Below, one piece after another: positions 1 to 9,335 of a DNA stretch of 64,000 nucleotides. Under the pieces are notes generated by a model. The model made no database searches. It saw only the letters and a list, made by a program, of their open reading frames with translations, and was not told the DNA's origin. The stretch lies in contig CACBMB010000006.1 of the NCBI GenBank assembly GCA_902540275.1, positions 40,199-104,198 on the forward strand. Direction: 5' to 3'. Position 1 is the first letter of the stretch, and each line of letters begins with the position of its first letter. A program made the position numbers and the translations under genes. This DNA comes from an uncultured Pelagibacteraceae bacterium. Its GTDB lineage: Bacteria; Pseudomonadota; Alphaproteobacteria; Pelagibacterales; Pelagibacteraceae.

Positions 1-35
1 GTTGTGTTGAGGGTGGTTTAGATTAGTAAATAAAA

Positions 36-887
36 GTGAATATTTTTTCAAAATTTATTCAAAAAATCAACGCAATACCAAAAATTTACAATAACTTTGG
101 TTTAGATGGATTATTATTCTCAACATTAAGAAACATTGGTTTTGATATAAAATATCAATCCATAATAGATAAAAGAAAAGAGAGTATAGAAAAAAAAATT
201 ATGATTAAAACAAATAAAACAATCATAGATGGTCCCTATAAAAATACACAGTTTAGTTGCAAAACTAATTGGGGTGGTTACGACTGGTCTTCTAAATTAC
301 TAGGATATTATGAAAATCAAGTACAAAATAAAATTATTGATATTAAAAATAAGTATGATTTAAAAAATATAATTAATTTTGGTGGAAGTGATGGTTATCA
401 TGTAATTGGTTTACTAAAAAACAGTCATTTCGAAAAAGGGCTTATTTTTGAAAAGGATAATAAAAATATCGAATATCTATATGAAAATATTCAACTTAAT
501 AATATCAAATCAAACATTTTTTTAGAAAAAGAAGCTAATTTTAAAAAAATTAAAGAATATTTTGATGATGATGAAATGAGTAAAACTTTATATTTAATAG
601 ATATAGAAGGAGAAGAATACAATATAATTAATAAAAACAATTTAGAGCATTATAAAAAAAGTATTTTAATTATAGAAGATCATAATTTTCTTATAGATGA
701 TGAAAAAAAAAAATTAGATTTTTTGGAAAATTTAAAACAAAATTTTAATGTAGAAATTTTAAAAAATTCTTCACGTAATCCATTTAAGCACCATATTATT
801 GACGATTTTAATGATGATGATAGATGGTTGATAATGAGCGAAGGAAGAGAAAAAAATATGAATTGGTTAGTTTGTGTTCCTAAATAG
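36..887 (+). CDS. FkbM-like SAM-dependent methyltransferase
   Basis: Predicted class I S-adenosylmethionine methyltransferase of 283 residues, probably acting on a sugar hydroxyl of the surface glycan. A glycine-rich SAM-binding motif, NFGGSDG, lies at residues 114-120, and IDIEGEE at 188-194 resembles the conserved acidic motif of FkbM-type enzymes. The start is a GTG at 36. No Shine-Dalgarno sequence is evident, as for most genes here. It is the first of eight plus-strand genes that are almost contiguous to 7609, so probably the lead cistron visible in an operon that may begin before the window. The substrate cannot be read from sequence. Confidence 0.65.
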   Translation: MNIFSKFIQKINAIPKIYNNFGLDGLLFSTLRNIGFDIKYQSIIDKRKESIEKKIMIKTNKTIIDGPYKNTQFSCKTNWGGYDWSSKLLGYYENQVQNKIIDIKNKYDLKNIINFGGSDGYHVIGLLKNSHFEKGLIFEKDNKNIEYLYENIQLNNIKSNIFLEKEANFKKIKEYFDDDEMSKTLYLIDIEGEEYNIINKNNLEHYKKSILIIEDHNFLIDDEKKKLDFLENLKQNFNVEILKNSSRNPFKHHIIDDFNDDDRWLIMSEGREKNMNWLVCVPK

Positions 888-928
888 TCATAAAAAAAAA
901 TAAATTCTAATTTTTTAATTTAAAAAAA

Positions 929-1843
929 ATGCAAAAACAAAAAAAAGTGAGTATTATTATGAATTGTCATAACGGTGAAAAATATTTGAATGAATCTTTA
1001 AATTCAGTAATAAATCAAAATTATAAAAATTGGGAAGTCATTTTTTTTGATAATTGTTCTACTGATAAAAGTCATAGAATTTGCAAAAAATTTAAAGATA
1101 AAAGAATAAAATATTTTAGATCCAAAAAAAAGATTCAACTTGGTTTGGCAAGAAAAAAAGCTTTATCAAAAGTTACTGGAGATTTTATAACTTTTTTAGA
1201 TGTAGATGATTTGTGGAATAAAAATAAATTAATTAAACAATTGAAACCTTTTGAAGATAAATCAGTAGGATTCTGTATTTCAAACTCAATTTTTTTTAAC
1301 GAAAATAAAAAGAAACATTTTTATGATAAAGATAAAAATTTTAAAAAAAAAGTTTTTTATGATTTGATTGAGAATTATTTTATCAGTTTTGATACAGTTA
1401 TTATCAAAAGAAAATTTTTAAAAAAATTGAGTCATACTATTGATGATAGATTTAATGTAATTCATGATATGGACTTACTTGTGAGATTAAGCGCAATATG
1501 TGAAATGAGCTATGTACCTTTACCATTATCTAAGTGGAGAATGTCAATAGAAAGTGATAGTTTCAATAAATTTAAACAAATAATCCAAGAAAAAAAAATT
1601 TTTATAAAAAAAATAACTCAAAATAATAAGAAAAATAAAAGATTTTTAATCAGTAAAGAGAAATTTATAGATATTTTAATTAGACAAGAAATTTTTTTTT
1701 ACATATCAAAAAAAAATTACTCAAAAGTTTTTAAACTTATCGGTAAATTGAAGATTAATTTAAAGAACATTTTTCTATTCATAATAATTTTTTTACCATT
1801 CAAAAAATATATCTATAATAATATTCTCAATCTTAAATATTAA
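929..1843 (+). CDS. Family 2 glycosyltransferase
   Basis: GT-A fold glycosyltransferase (GT2) of 304 residues, expected to add one sugar to a lipid-linked oligosaccharide on the cytoplasmic face of the inner membrane. The N-terminal strand VSIIMNCHNG (7-16), the DNCSTD nucleotide-binding loop (41-46) and the DVDD metal site (91-94, the family's DXD position) are all present. The C-terminus is lysine-rich and ends in a hydrophobic stretch that may touch the membrane. The stop codon overlaps the next gene's start by one base, which suggests translational coupling. Donor and acceptor sugars are unknown. Confidence 0.85.
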   Translation: MQKQKKVSIIMNCHNGEKYLNESLNSVINQNYKNWEVIFFDNCSTDKSHRICKKFKDKRIKYFRSKKKIQLGLARKKALSKVTGDFITFLDVDDLWNKNKLIKQLKPFEDKSVGFCISNSIFFNENKKKHFYDKDKNFKKKVFYDLIENYFISFDTVIIKRKFLKKLSHTIDDRFNVIHDMDLLVRLSAICEMSYVPLPLSKWRMSIESDSFNKFKQIIQEKKIFIKKITQNNKKNKRFLISKEKFIDILIRQEIFFYISKKNYSKVFKLIGKLKINLKNIFLFIIIFLPFKKYIYNNILNLKY

Positions 1844-2820
1844 TGAAATTTTATTATTCACATGGGCGGACTGCTTTTAAATATGGCTTGATTAACTTGG
1901 GCATAAAAAAAAATGATCAAATATTAATGCCTGAATATTTATGCGATGTTTTAATAGATCCTCTAGAAGATTTGGGAATTAAACCAAATTTTTACAAAAT
2001 TAATAAAGATTTTACAACAGATTGGAAGAATTTAAATAAAAAGGCCAAAGGAAAAATTAAAGCATTATTATTTATTAATTATTTCGGATATGAGGAAAAT
2101 AAAAAAAAATTCAAGGATTTTTGTAAAAAAAGAAAAATTTTTTTGATCGAAGATAATTGTCATTCGTTAAAGTTTAATGATGATAAAAAAAATGAATTTT
2201 CAGATTTTACATTTTATTCAACAAAAAAAATTATAAAGAATTCTTTTACGGGTGGTATTTTAAAAATTAAAAAAAAAAGTATAAAAAAACCTAATGTTAT
2301 AAAATTGAATAAATATAAAATAAATGTTTATGAGGCAATAAATCATTTTTTAGAAAATAATTTTTTTATTATAAAACAATTTTTAAAATATTTTTTTTTA
2401 AAAAGACCTAATTATGAAAAAATTGATGATATTAAAAATAAAAAATTAACAAATGATTTTCTTATGGATGATTATTCAAAGAAGATTTTACTTAAAAGAA
2501 GTTTTCAAAATATCAAAACTATAAGATTAAAAAATTTAAATGTGTGGAAAAAAATTTGTTTGAGGAATAAATCAATAGTTCAAATAAAAAGACAATTGAA
2601 TAAAAATACTATACCTTGGTTATATCCAGTCTATGTAGACGATAACAAATTAAGAAAAAAAATATTTTTATTTGGTTGGAAAAATGGATATTCAATAATT
2701 TCGTGGCCTAGTTTACCAAAAGAATTGATAAATTCACGTAATAAAAGATTATGGTCTAAGCTTGTTTGTTTTGATACTGATAAAGCCCCTCAAGATTATA
2801 AAACAATTAATTTTTCTTAA
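1843..2820 (+). CDS. DegT/DnrJ-like sugar aminotransferase homologue
   Basis: Divergent member of the DegT/DnrJ/EryC1/StrS family of PLP-dependent aminotransferases that place amino groups on nucleotide-activated keto sugars. The family motif for cofactor contact appears as IEDNCH (102-107). FYSTKK (124-129), followed by TGG at 136-138, matches the region that holds the Schiff-base lysine, so catalysis may be retained. At 325 residues it is shorter than usual (about 370-400) and very lysine-rich, so a non-catalytic role is possible. It could act on the product of the CDP-glucose-type dehydratase encoded at 5460-6485. Confidence 0.6.
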   Translation: MKFYYSHGRTAFKYGLINLGIKKNDQILMPEYLCDVLIDPLEDLGIKPNFYKINKDFTTDWKNLNKKAKGKIKALLFINYFGYEENKKKFKDFCKKRKIFLIEDNCHSLKFNDDKKNEFSDFTFYSTKKIIKNSFTGGILKIKKKSIKKPNVIKLNKYKINVYEAINHFLENNFFIIKQFLKYFFLKRPNYEKIDDIKNKKLTNDFLMDDYSKKILLKRSFQNIKTIRLKNLNVWKKICLRNKSIVQIKRQLNKNTIPWLYPVYVDDNKLRKKIFLFGWKNGYSIISWPSLPKELINSRNKRLWSKLVCFDTDKAPQDYKTINFS

Positions 2821-2843
2821 GATTATTTGACCAAATTTAAAAT

Positions 2844-3893
2844 ATGAAAAATATAGAAATTAAAATATATAAAAATTTTTCTAATGATTTAATGGAGAGT
2901 TGGAAACAACTTGAAACTATGTCTCAAAATTATTTTTTTCAATCTTATGAATGGCAAAAAATGTGGTTTGAAAAACAGTTTTTATATAATAATCAAATTC
3001 AAAATTATAGTATTTCAATTTTAAGAGACAATAAAATCATAATGATACTTCCATTGAATATTAATCATAAATATGGTGTTAAAATTTTAAGTTGGTCTGG
3101 TTTTCCTTTTTCTGATTATAATGCACCTCTAGTAAAAAATGGTGAAAATATAAATCAAGAGGATTTTTTGTTTATATGGAATAAATTAATTAGTAAAAGG
3201 GATTTTGATTGCATAATTTTAGATAACCAGCCTGAAAAAATTATTGATTTAGAAAATCCTTTTTTTAAATTTTTAAACAACAAAATTAATAATCATTTCT
3301 ATGGCATTTCTTTCTCAAAAAAATTTGATATAAAAAAAAAAGAGTTGGATAATATTAAATATCAAACAAATAGACTAAAAAATTTAGGAAAATTAGACTT
3401 TAAGTTTGCACAAGATAAAAACGAAATTGAAAAAATAATAGACTTTATAATTTTAAATAAATCTAATCAATTCAAAAGAACAAACGCATGGAATCTATTT
3501 AACTTAAAAATTCATAAAGATTTTTTTGTTTCAAGTAATCAAAACTTAAAAGAGAACATAAGTTTGTGTTATTTATCATTAGATGATGAAATAATAGCAG
3601 CTCAATCAGGTTTTAAATATAAAAAAAGATATTATTATCTTTTTCCTGCATATAAATATGAATACAGTAAATTTTCACCAGGAAAAATATTACTTGAAAA
3701 ATTGATATCAAAAAATAAATTTAATTTAATCAATTATTTTGACTTAACTATCGGCTCAGAAAAGTATAAAGAAAATTTTTCTAATACAAGAATAGCATCT
3801 GCAATTTTCTTAAAATCCAATAACTTAAAAGGCTTAATATATATTCTTTTTTTGAAATTTAAATTTATTATAAAATTAATATTAAGAAAATAA
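2844..3893 (+). CDS. GNAT-fold acyltransferase, BcsL/CelD-like
   Basis: 349-residue protein resembling the acetyltransferase family named after cellulose-biosynthesis protein CelD/BcsL (a GNAT fold also related to FemAB). It has the N-terminal pattern of FQSYEWQKMWFE near residues 30-41. The core near 240-300 contains a DDEIIAAQSGF strand, a YYYLFPAY segment and a late FDLTIGSEKYKENF motif, typical of this family. It probably acylates an amino or hydroxyl group of a glycan precursor. It sits in the plus-strand glycan operon and is followed after 4 nt by a polysaccharide deacetylase, so the two may adjust acylation in opposite directions. Confidence 0.65.
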   Translation: MKNIEIKIYKNFSNDLMESWKQLETMSQNYFFQSYEWQKMWFEKQFLYNNQIQNYSISILRDNKIIMILPLNINHKYGVKILSWSGFPFSDYNAPLVKNGENINQEDFLFIWNKLISKRDFDCIILDNQPEKIIDLENPFFKFLNNKINNHFYGISFSKKFDIKKKELDNIKYQTNRLKNLGKLDFKFAQDKNEIEKIIDFIILNKSNQFKRTNAWNLFNLKIHKDFFVSSNQNLKENISLCYLSLDDEIIAAQSGFKYKKRYYYLFPAYKYEYSKFSPGKILLEKLISKNKFNLINYFDLTIGSEKYKENFSNTRIASAIFLKSNNLKGLIYILFLKFKFIIKLILRK

Positions 3894-3897
3894 ACTT

Positions 3898-4749
3898 ATG
3901 ATCAATCATAAATCTATTAGATATTTTGAAAAAATAATTTTGATTGTAAGTAAACTATTTAAGTTTTTAGATAGTAAAGATACTCTAAGAATTCTAGTTT
4001 ATCATCATATAGAAAAAAAAGATTTCAAAAAATTCTACGATCAACTTAAAATTTTGAAAAACAAGTGGAACTTTATAACCCCTGTTGAATTTGAAAATCA
4101 TATCTATGGAAAAAAAAAACTTAAGGGTAAAAATTTATTATTAACATTTGATGATGGCTTTAAATCTAACTATACAGTTGAAAAAAATATCTTGAGAAAA
4201 CTTAATATCAAAAGTATTTTTTTTGTTCCATCAGATTTTATAAAAATTAGATCAACTAAAAAATCAAAAAAATTTATAAATGAAAATATATTAGATAATA
4301 ATATTGATAATCACGAAAAAAAACTTAGCAATATGACCATTCAAAATCTCAAATCTTTGTTGAGAAGTGGAAATTTAATAGGCTGTCATACAAAAACTCA
4401 TGCAAATTTAGGAGTGATTAATGAAAAATCAAAGCTAAAAAATGAAATTTTGCAAAGTGCAAAATATTTAGAAAGTTCATTGAAAGTAAAGATAAATCAT
4501 TTTGCTTATACTTATGGAAATTATGATAGCATAAACAATGAGTCTCTTAAGATGACTTTTTCTAAATATAAATTTGTATATTCTTGTTTAAGAGGTAATA
4601 ATTTTTTTAATAAAAGAAAATCAATCATCAAAAGAGATACAATTTATCTTGATAGTAGTAATGATCTATCTGAAATATTTCTTTCAGGTTTAATTGATTT
4701 GAGATACTTTTTTCAAATTCAATCTATTAATAAAAGAATATCAAAATAA
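3898..4749 (+). CDS. Polysaccharide deacetylase (NodB homology, CE4)
   Basis: Metal-dependent carbohydrate esterase of family 4, 283 residues. The catalytic motif TFDDG (83-87) and the metal-binding H-x3-H motif HTKTH (164-168) are intact, as is an N-terminal strand RILVYHH (31-37). The family removes N- or O-acetyl groups from sugars such as GlcNAc. There is no clear signal peptide, only a modestly hydrophobic first helix near residues 9-23, so it may work on cytoplasmic lipid-linked intermediates or be anchored in the inner membrane. It sits between the acyltransferase and the nucleotidyltransferase genes and directly abuts the latter. Confidence 0.8.
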   Translation: MINHKSIRYFEKIILIVSKLFKFLDSKDTLRILVYHHIEKKDFKKFYDQLKILKNKWNFITPVEFENHIYGKKKLKGKNLLLTFDDGFKSNYTVEKNILRKLNIKSIFFVPSDFIKIRSTKKSKKFINENILDNNIDNHEKKLSNMTIQNLKSLLRSGNLIGCHTKTHANLGVINEKSKLKNEILQSAKYLESSLKVKINHFAYTYGNYDSINNESLKMTFSKYKFVYSCLRGNNFFNKRKSIIKRDTIYLDSSNDLSEIFLSGLIDLRYFFQIQSINKRISK

Positions 4750-5463
4750 ATGACTAAAAAAAGTATTATTAAATTCAAAAAAGAATTAACAGTTGTTATT
4801 CTTTGCGGTGGAAAGGGATTAAGGCTTAGACCTATAACAAAAGAAATTCCAAAACCATTAGTTAAGGTTAAAAATAAAAGTATTTTAGAAAATATAATAA
4901 GATATTTTTTAAAATTTAATGTTAACGATTTTATAATTGCCACTGGGTATAAACACAAAATTATAGACAAATTTATAAGAAAAAAATTTAAAAATTCTAA
5001 TATAAGAACTTTTTATACCGGTATTAATTCTGATATAGTTGAGAGAATTAATAAATCTACCAAACTTTCCAAAAAAAATATGCTGATATGCTATGGTGAT
5101 ACGTTGATTGATATAGATTTGGATAATTATATAAAGTTTTTTCAAAAAAATGTTAATAAAATAACTGTAGCCTCATATCAATTGAAAACTGGTTTTGGAA
5201 TATTCGAACTCCAAAACAAAAATCAAATAGTTGATTTTAAAGAAAAACCAGTTTTGGATATTTGGTTTAACGTAGGTTACTTTTTTATCTCAAAAAATAA
5301 TTTTAAGTATCTTAATAAATTTAAAAAATTTAAAGAACTTTTGATGTATTTGTCAAAAAAAAAAATTATGAAAACTTTCAAACATCACGGTAATCATGTT
5401 ACAATCAATACCTTGGCGGAATTAGAAAAAGCTAAAAAAATATCAGTAAATTTTATAAAATGA
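4750..5463 (+). CDS. Sugar-1-phosphate nucleotidyltransferase, RfbF-like
   Basis: Nucleotidyltransferase of 237 residues that activates a sugar-1-phosphate. GGKGLRLRP (20-28), KPLV (35-38) and the metal-binding CYGDTLID segment (114-121) are the family signatures. It lies four bases into the start of a CDP-glucose 4,6-dehydratase-like gene. That pairing is the usual context of RfbF, glucose-1-phosphate cytidylyltransferase, making CDP-glucose from CTP and Glc-1-P. RfbF is usually about 257 residues, so this copy is slightly short. Other NDP-sugar pyrophosphorylases share these motifs, so cytidylyl specificity is inferred from the neighbour rather than seen. Confidence 0.75.
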   Translation: MTKKSIIKFKKELTVVILCGGKGLRLRPITKEIPKPLVKVKNKSILENIIRYFLKFNVNDFIIATGYKHKIIDKFIRKKFKNSNIRTFYTGINSDIVERINKSTKLSKKNMLICYGDTLIDIDLDNYIKFFQKNVNKITVASYQLKTGFGIFELQNKNQIVDFKEKPVLDIWFNVGYFFISKNNFKYLNKFKKFKELLMYLSKKKIMKTFKHHGNHVTINTLAELEKAKKISVNFIK

Positions 5464-6485
5464 GGAAAAAAGATTTTTGGAAAAATAAGAATGTTTTTAT
5501 AACCGGTGTCGGTGGTTTTGTTGGTTCAAATCTTGCAAAAGATCTTTTAAAAAATAAAGCAACAATTATTGGTTTAACCAAAAATAAGAATATGGATAGC
5601 CTTCTTTATTTAGAAGGTTTAGAAAAAAAAATAAAATTAATATTTGGCGAAATTACAAATAAAAATTTACTTAAGAAGATTTTATCAAGATATAATATTG
5701 ATATCTGTTTCCATTTAGCTGCACAAGTTGAAGTTGGATTAGCAAGAAAATATCCCTATCAAACCTGGGAAACAAATATTAGAGGAACTTATACTCTATT
5801 AGAGGCTTTGAGAGAAAATAAAAAAAAAATTAAGTCAATTATAATTGCATCTTCTGATAAAGCGTATGGAAATTATCCATCTAAACTTCTTCCTTATAAA
5901 GAAAATTATGAACTAAAAGCAAATTATCCATATGATACCTCTAAAGCCTGTGCGGACATGATTGCTAAATCTTACTCTTCAAAACTTTTCAACTTACCAA
6001 TTGTTATAACGAGATTTGCAAATATTTATGGTCCAGGGCAATTAAATTTTTCAGCTTTAATTCCCGATGTCATTAGATCTTGTTTACTAGGTAAAACTTT
6101 TGTCATGCGAAGTGATGGACAGTCAATTCGCGATTTTGTCCATGTAAATGATATTGTAGAAATTTATAAGTTACTTTCAAAAAATTTATATTTAAATCCA
6201 AAAAAATTTTCTGGAGAAGTATTTAATGCTGGGACGAATATAAAGCATAAAATAAAAGATATTGTAAAAAAAATATTTTTTTTAACTAAAAAAGAAAAGG
6301 AGTTAAAAAAAGTTTTTAAAAAGATAAAAACAAATAAAACAAAAGGTGAAATTTCTATTCAATACATGGATTATGAAAAATTAAAATTATTTTTAAATTG
6401 GAAACCAAAGTTTAAACTTGAACAAGCTTTACCAGAATTAATACTATGGTACAAAAAATATTTTAAAAACAATAATTCAATATGA
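5460..6485 (+). CDS. NAD-dependent sugar dehydratase, CDP-glucose 4,6-dehydratase-like
   Basis: Extended short-chain dehydrogenase/reductase of 341 residues. The Rossmann motif TGVGGFVG (15-22), the SSDKAYG strand (130-136, characteristic of CDP-glucose 4,6-dehydratase RfbG) and the catalytic YDTSK (157-161) are all present. It would convert CDP-glucose to CDP-4-keto-6-deoxyglucose, the branch point for 3,6-dideoxy sugars. It overlaps the upstream nucleotidyltransferase by four bases and the following glycosyltransferase by four, so the three are coupled. The island shows no RfbH-type dehydratase, so the final sugar is unclear. Confidence 0.75.
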   Translation: MRKKDFWKNKNVFITGVGGFVGSNLAKDLLKNKATIIGLTKNKNMDSLLYLEGLEKKIKLIFGEITNKNLLKKILSRYNIDICFHLAAQVEVGLARKYPYQTWETNIRGTYTLLEALRENKKKIKSIIIASSDKAYGNYPSKLLPYKENYELKANYPYDTSKACADMIAKSYSSKLFNLPIVITRFANIYGPGQLNFSALIPDVIRSCLLGKTFVMRSDGQSIRDFVHVNDIVEIYKLLSKNLYLNPKKFSGEVFNAGTNIKHKIKDIVKKIFFLTKKEKELKKVFKKIKTNKTKGEISIQYMDYEKLKLFLNWKPKFKLEQALPELILWYKKYFKNNNSI

Positions 6486-7609
6486 ATTTAGCTATAGATA
6501 TGATAGCCACTACTTTAGGAAGTGGTACAAAAACATATAATATTAATTTTTGTAAACATCTAAATAATTTTGAAACTCAAAAAAAAATATTTATTTTTAT
6601 TACAAAAAATTATTTAAATGAGATAGATTTACCTAAAAGTCCCAATATTCGATATATAGTTAAACCATCGTTCTTAACAAATATATTTTTTAGAATAATT
6701 TGGATGCAGCTGATTTTACCTTTTGAGTTAAAATTTTTAAGGATCAATCAATTATTTTCACCAATGAATATGGGACCACTTTGTTTGAAATTTTTTAATA
6801 TTAAGTTTGTTTTGGCCCTACATTCAAATTTACCTTGGGCTTTTTTTTCTAAAATGCCAGGCAATATTTTTAGAAATTATTTCACAAAATTACTAATGCA
6901 TCTTTCTATAAGTATGTGTGATAAATTAATTGTTGATTCAGATTTTGCAAAAAATGAAATAATAAAGCTACTTAATATAAAAAAAGAAAAAGTATTTTCA
7001 ATTTATCTTGGAGTAGATGAAAAATATCTGAATCAAAATAAAAATGATTTTTTTATAGATGATTTTGATTATAAGAATTATTTTTTAACTGTTATGTCAT
7101 GTGTGAAATATCATAATATTTTGAATATACTTAAAGGATTTAAATTATTAAAAAATGATAAACAATTAGATTTAAGATTTGTTTTTGTCTTACAAATATT
7201 AGATCAAAAATATTTTGATGAAATTAAGAAATTTGTTTTAGAAAATTTTGAAAAAGGGGAAATAATTTTCTTTCACAATTTAGATAATAAATATTTAATA
7301 AATCTATATAGAAATGCAAAATTTTACATTTTCTCATCTTATTGCGAGGTCTTTGGTTTGACTTCATTAGAGGCAATGTCACAAGGATGTCCAGTTTTAG
7401 TTTCTAATAGGTCAGCTTTACCTGAAGTTAATTCTAATGGCGCAGATTATTTTAATCCAGATAATGAAAATGAAATAAGAGATGTTATGGATAAAATCTT
7501 AAATAATAGAATTCATAGAGAAGAAATTCTACAAAAGGCAAACATACATTATAAAAAATTTAATTGGGATAGAACAGTTAACGAAACAATGAAAGTTTTG
7601 TTAAATTAA
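6482..7609 (+). CDS. Family 4 glycosyltransferase
   Basis: GT-B fold glycosyltransferase (group 1, GT4) of 375 residues. The C-terminal donor-binding signature E-x7-E is clear at Glu289 and Glu297, followed by a region with SRSALPEV-like character near residue 315. The N-terminal half holds the usual first motif with a GSGTKTY loop (13-19). It probably transfers a hexose or deoxyhexose to a lipid-linked acceptor. It is the last gene of the first plus-strand block. Its stop overlaps the stop of the convergent carbamoyltransferase by nine bases, leaving no room for a separate terminator. Confidence 0.85.
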   Translation: MNLAIDMIATTLGSGTKTYNINFCKHLNNFETQKKIFIFITKNYLNEIDLPKSPNIRYIVKPSFLTNIFFRIIWMQLILPFELKFLRINQLFSPMNMGPLCLKFFNIKFVLALHSNLPWAFFSKMPGNIFRNYFTKLLMHLSISMCDKLIVDSDFAKNEIIKLLNIKKEKVFSIYLGVDEKYLNQNKNDFFIDDFDYKNYFLTVMSCVKYHNILNILKGFKLLKNDKQLDLRFVFVLQILDQKYFDEIKKFVLENFEKGEIIFFHNLDNKYLINLYRNAKFYIFSSYCEVFGLTSLEAMSQGCPVLVSNRSALPEVNSNGADYFNPDNENEIRDVMDKILNNRIHREEILQKANIHYKKFNWDRTVNETMKVLLN

Positions 7610-9325
7610 TTTTTTTACAAAAAAATTATTGATAAATATAGCATCCATATCTGTTCTTAAAATACATTCAAGCGCTTCCTCAGGCTTACAAACTATCGGT
7701 TCATTTTCATTAAAAGATGTATTTAAGAGAATTGGAACGTTTGTTAATTTATAAAAATAATTAATTAGTCCATAAAATTTAATATTTAAACTTTTGTTAA
7801 CAGTTTGTAATCTTGCAGTATTATCACAATGAGTAACCGCAGGAATTATTTTACGTTTATCCTCTCGAACTTTGGCTAAAGACGACATGTAAGGGTTAAA
7901 AAACTCACTCTCAAACCATTCTGATTGAAATTCCTCTAAAACTGATGGTGCAAAAGGCCTAAAAGACTCTCTTCGTTTAATTTTCTTATTTATTACTTCC
8001 TTCATATTTGGATTTCTAGGATCAGCTAATATAGATCTATTACCTAAAGCTCTTGGTCCAAATTCCATTTTTCCCTGAAACCAACCAATTACTTTTCCAT
8101 CTAAAATATATTTTGATGCAGTTTTAAATAATTCTTCATCAGAATTTAAAAAATTATAAGTAAGCTTTTTTCTATATTCATTTTTTTCTAAAATCTCTTT
8201 TATTTGATTTTTATTAAATTCTCTTCCTAAAAAAGGGGATCTAATATTAGTAAGTTTTTGATTGTATTTTGATGCAACAACAAAAGCAGCTCCTAACGAA
8301 CCACCATTATCACCTGGAGCACAATTGATAAAAACTTTTTCAAATATATCACTTTTATCGGTAATAAACTTATTAGCACTTGAATTTAAAGCACAGCCAC
8401 CTGAAAATACAATATTTTTTGAATATTTTTTTTTTATTATTGAATTAATGATTTTTTTAAAAAAATATTCATAAACTTTTTGTACAGAACTTGCAAAATT
8501 TTTTTGAAAATTTTCATCATTCATTTCTTCAGAAAAAAGTTTTTCAAGTTTTGTATTAAAAATTTTATCAATTATTAGATTTTCATCGGCAATATATCTA
8601 AAATTTTTTTTCTGATGATTAAAAAAATCTAAATTTAGACTAAACAATTTTTTATTATCTATAAATAGGTTTTCTTTAATTTTATCAAAATAAAATGGTT
8701 TACCATAAGCTGCTAATCCCATAATTTTATATTCATCTCCATAATTTTTAAAACCTAAAAATTGTGTCATAGCATGATAAAATATACCCAAAGAATTAGG
8801 AAAAAAATTTTTGTTCTTAATCACAATTTTATTGTTTTCACATTTCGCATAAGCAAAAGATACAAAGTCTCCTGAACCATCTATTGATAAACCATTAGCC
8901 TTTTTTAATTCTGAAGGATAAAATGCTGATGCAATATGAGCTAGATGATGTTCAATGTAATGAAATTTTACTTTATTATTTAAATTCAATTTTTCTTTTA
9001 GCACCTTGTATAGATTCCTTTTTTTTAAAAATCTTTTTGTTAATGAATCGTTTTTTAATGAGAAATTTTTGAAATAATGAACACCTTTAGGTATTATGTT
9101 GCTAAAAGGCTTAGTGTTAAATGCTATATCTGTAATATCTTTTTCTTCTACATTTCCAATAGATAAACATTCTTGAATAGCTTTAGATGGAAATCCTGCA
9201 TAATGTTTTATTCTGTTAATTCTTTCTTCCTCAATAGCTGCAATTAATTTTCCATTCATTATTAAACAAGCAGACGAGTCAGCATGAAAAGCATTTATAC
9301 CAAGTATAATTTTAGGGTAGTTCAT
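7601..9325 (-). CDS. NodU/CmcH-family carbamoyltransferase
   Basis: O-carbamoyltransferase of 574 residues, the full family length. An N-terminal ASKHA-like domain begins GINAFHADSSA (9-19) and carries the HHLAH metal/substrate motif (126-130), MGLAAYGKP (202-210) and SGGCALN (308-314). The C-terminal YrdC-like part holds FGPRALGNR (422-430). Known relatives transfer a carbamoyl group from carbamoyl phosphate through carbamoyl-adenylate to a sugar hydroxyl (NodU on Nod factor, NovN on novobiocin). Here it would decorate the surface glycan. It is the last gene of a three-gene minus-strand block and is preceded by a glycosyltransferase-like gene 10 bp away. Confidence 0.9.
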   Translation of the reverse strand: MNYPKIILGINAFHADSSACLIMNGKLIAAIEEERINRIKHYAGFPSKAIQECLSIGNVEEKDITDIAFNTKPFSNIIPKGVHYFKNFSLKNDSLTKRFLKKRNLYKVLKEKLNLNNKVKFHYIEHHLAHIASAFYPSELKKANGLSIDGSGDFVSFAYAKCENNKIVIKNKNFFPNSLGIFYHAMTQFLGFKNYGDEYKIMGLAAYGKPFYFDKIKENLFIDNKKLFSLNLDFFNHQKKNFRYIADENLIIDKIFNTKLEKLFSEEMNDENFQKNFASSVQKVYEYFFKKIINSIIKKKYSKNIVFSGGCALNSSANKFITDKSDIFEKVFINCAPGDNGGSLGAAFVVASKYNQKLTNIRSPFLGREFNKNQIKEILEKNEYRKKLTYNFLNSDEELFKTASKYILDGKVIGWFQGKMEFGPRALGNRSILADPRNPNMKEVINKKIKRRESFRPFAPSVLEEFQSEWFESEFFNPYMSSLAKVREDKRKIIPAVTHCDNTARLQTVNKSLNIKFYGLINYFYKLTNVPILLNTSFNENEPIVCKPEEALECILRTDMDAIFINNFFVKKLI

Positions 9326-9335
9326 ATAACTTTAT

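Noticed and set aside
1..35. G/T-rich leader at the left edge, possibly the end of an upstream gene or rRNA
   Set aside because: A short frame ending in TAG at 19-21 is visible, but 35 bases are not enough to recognise any gene, and it does not match the 3' end of 23S rRNA as I know it.
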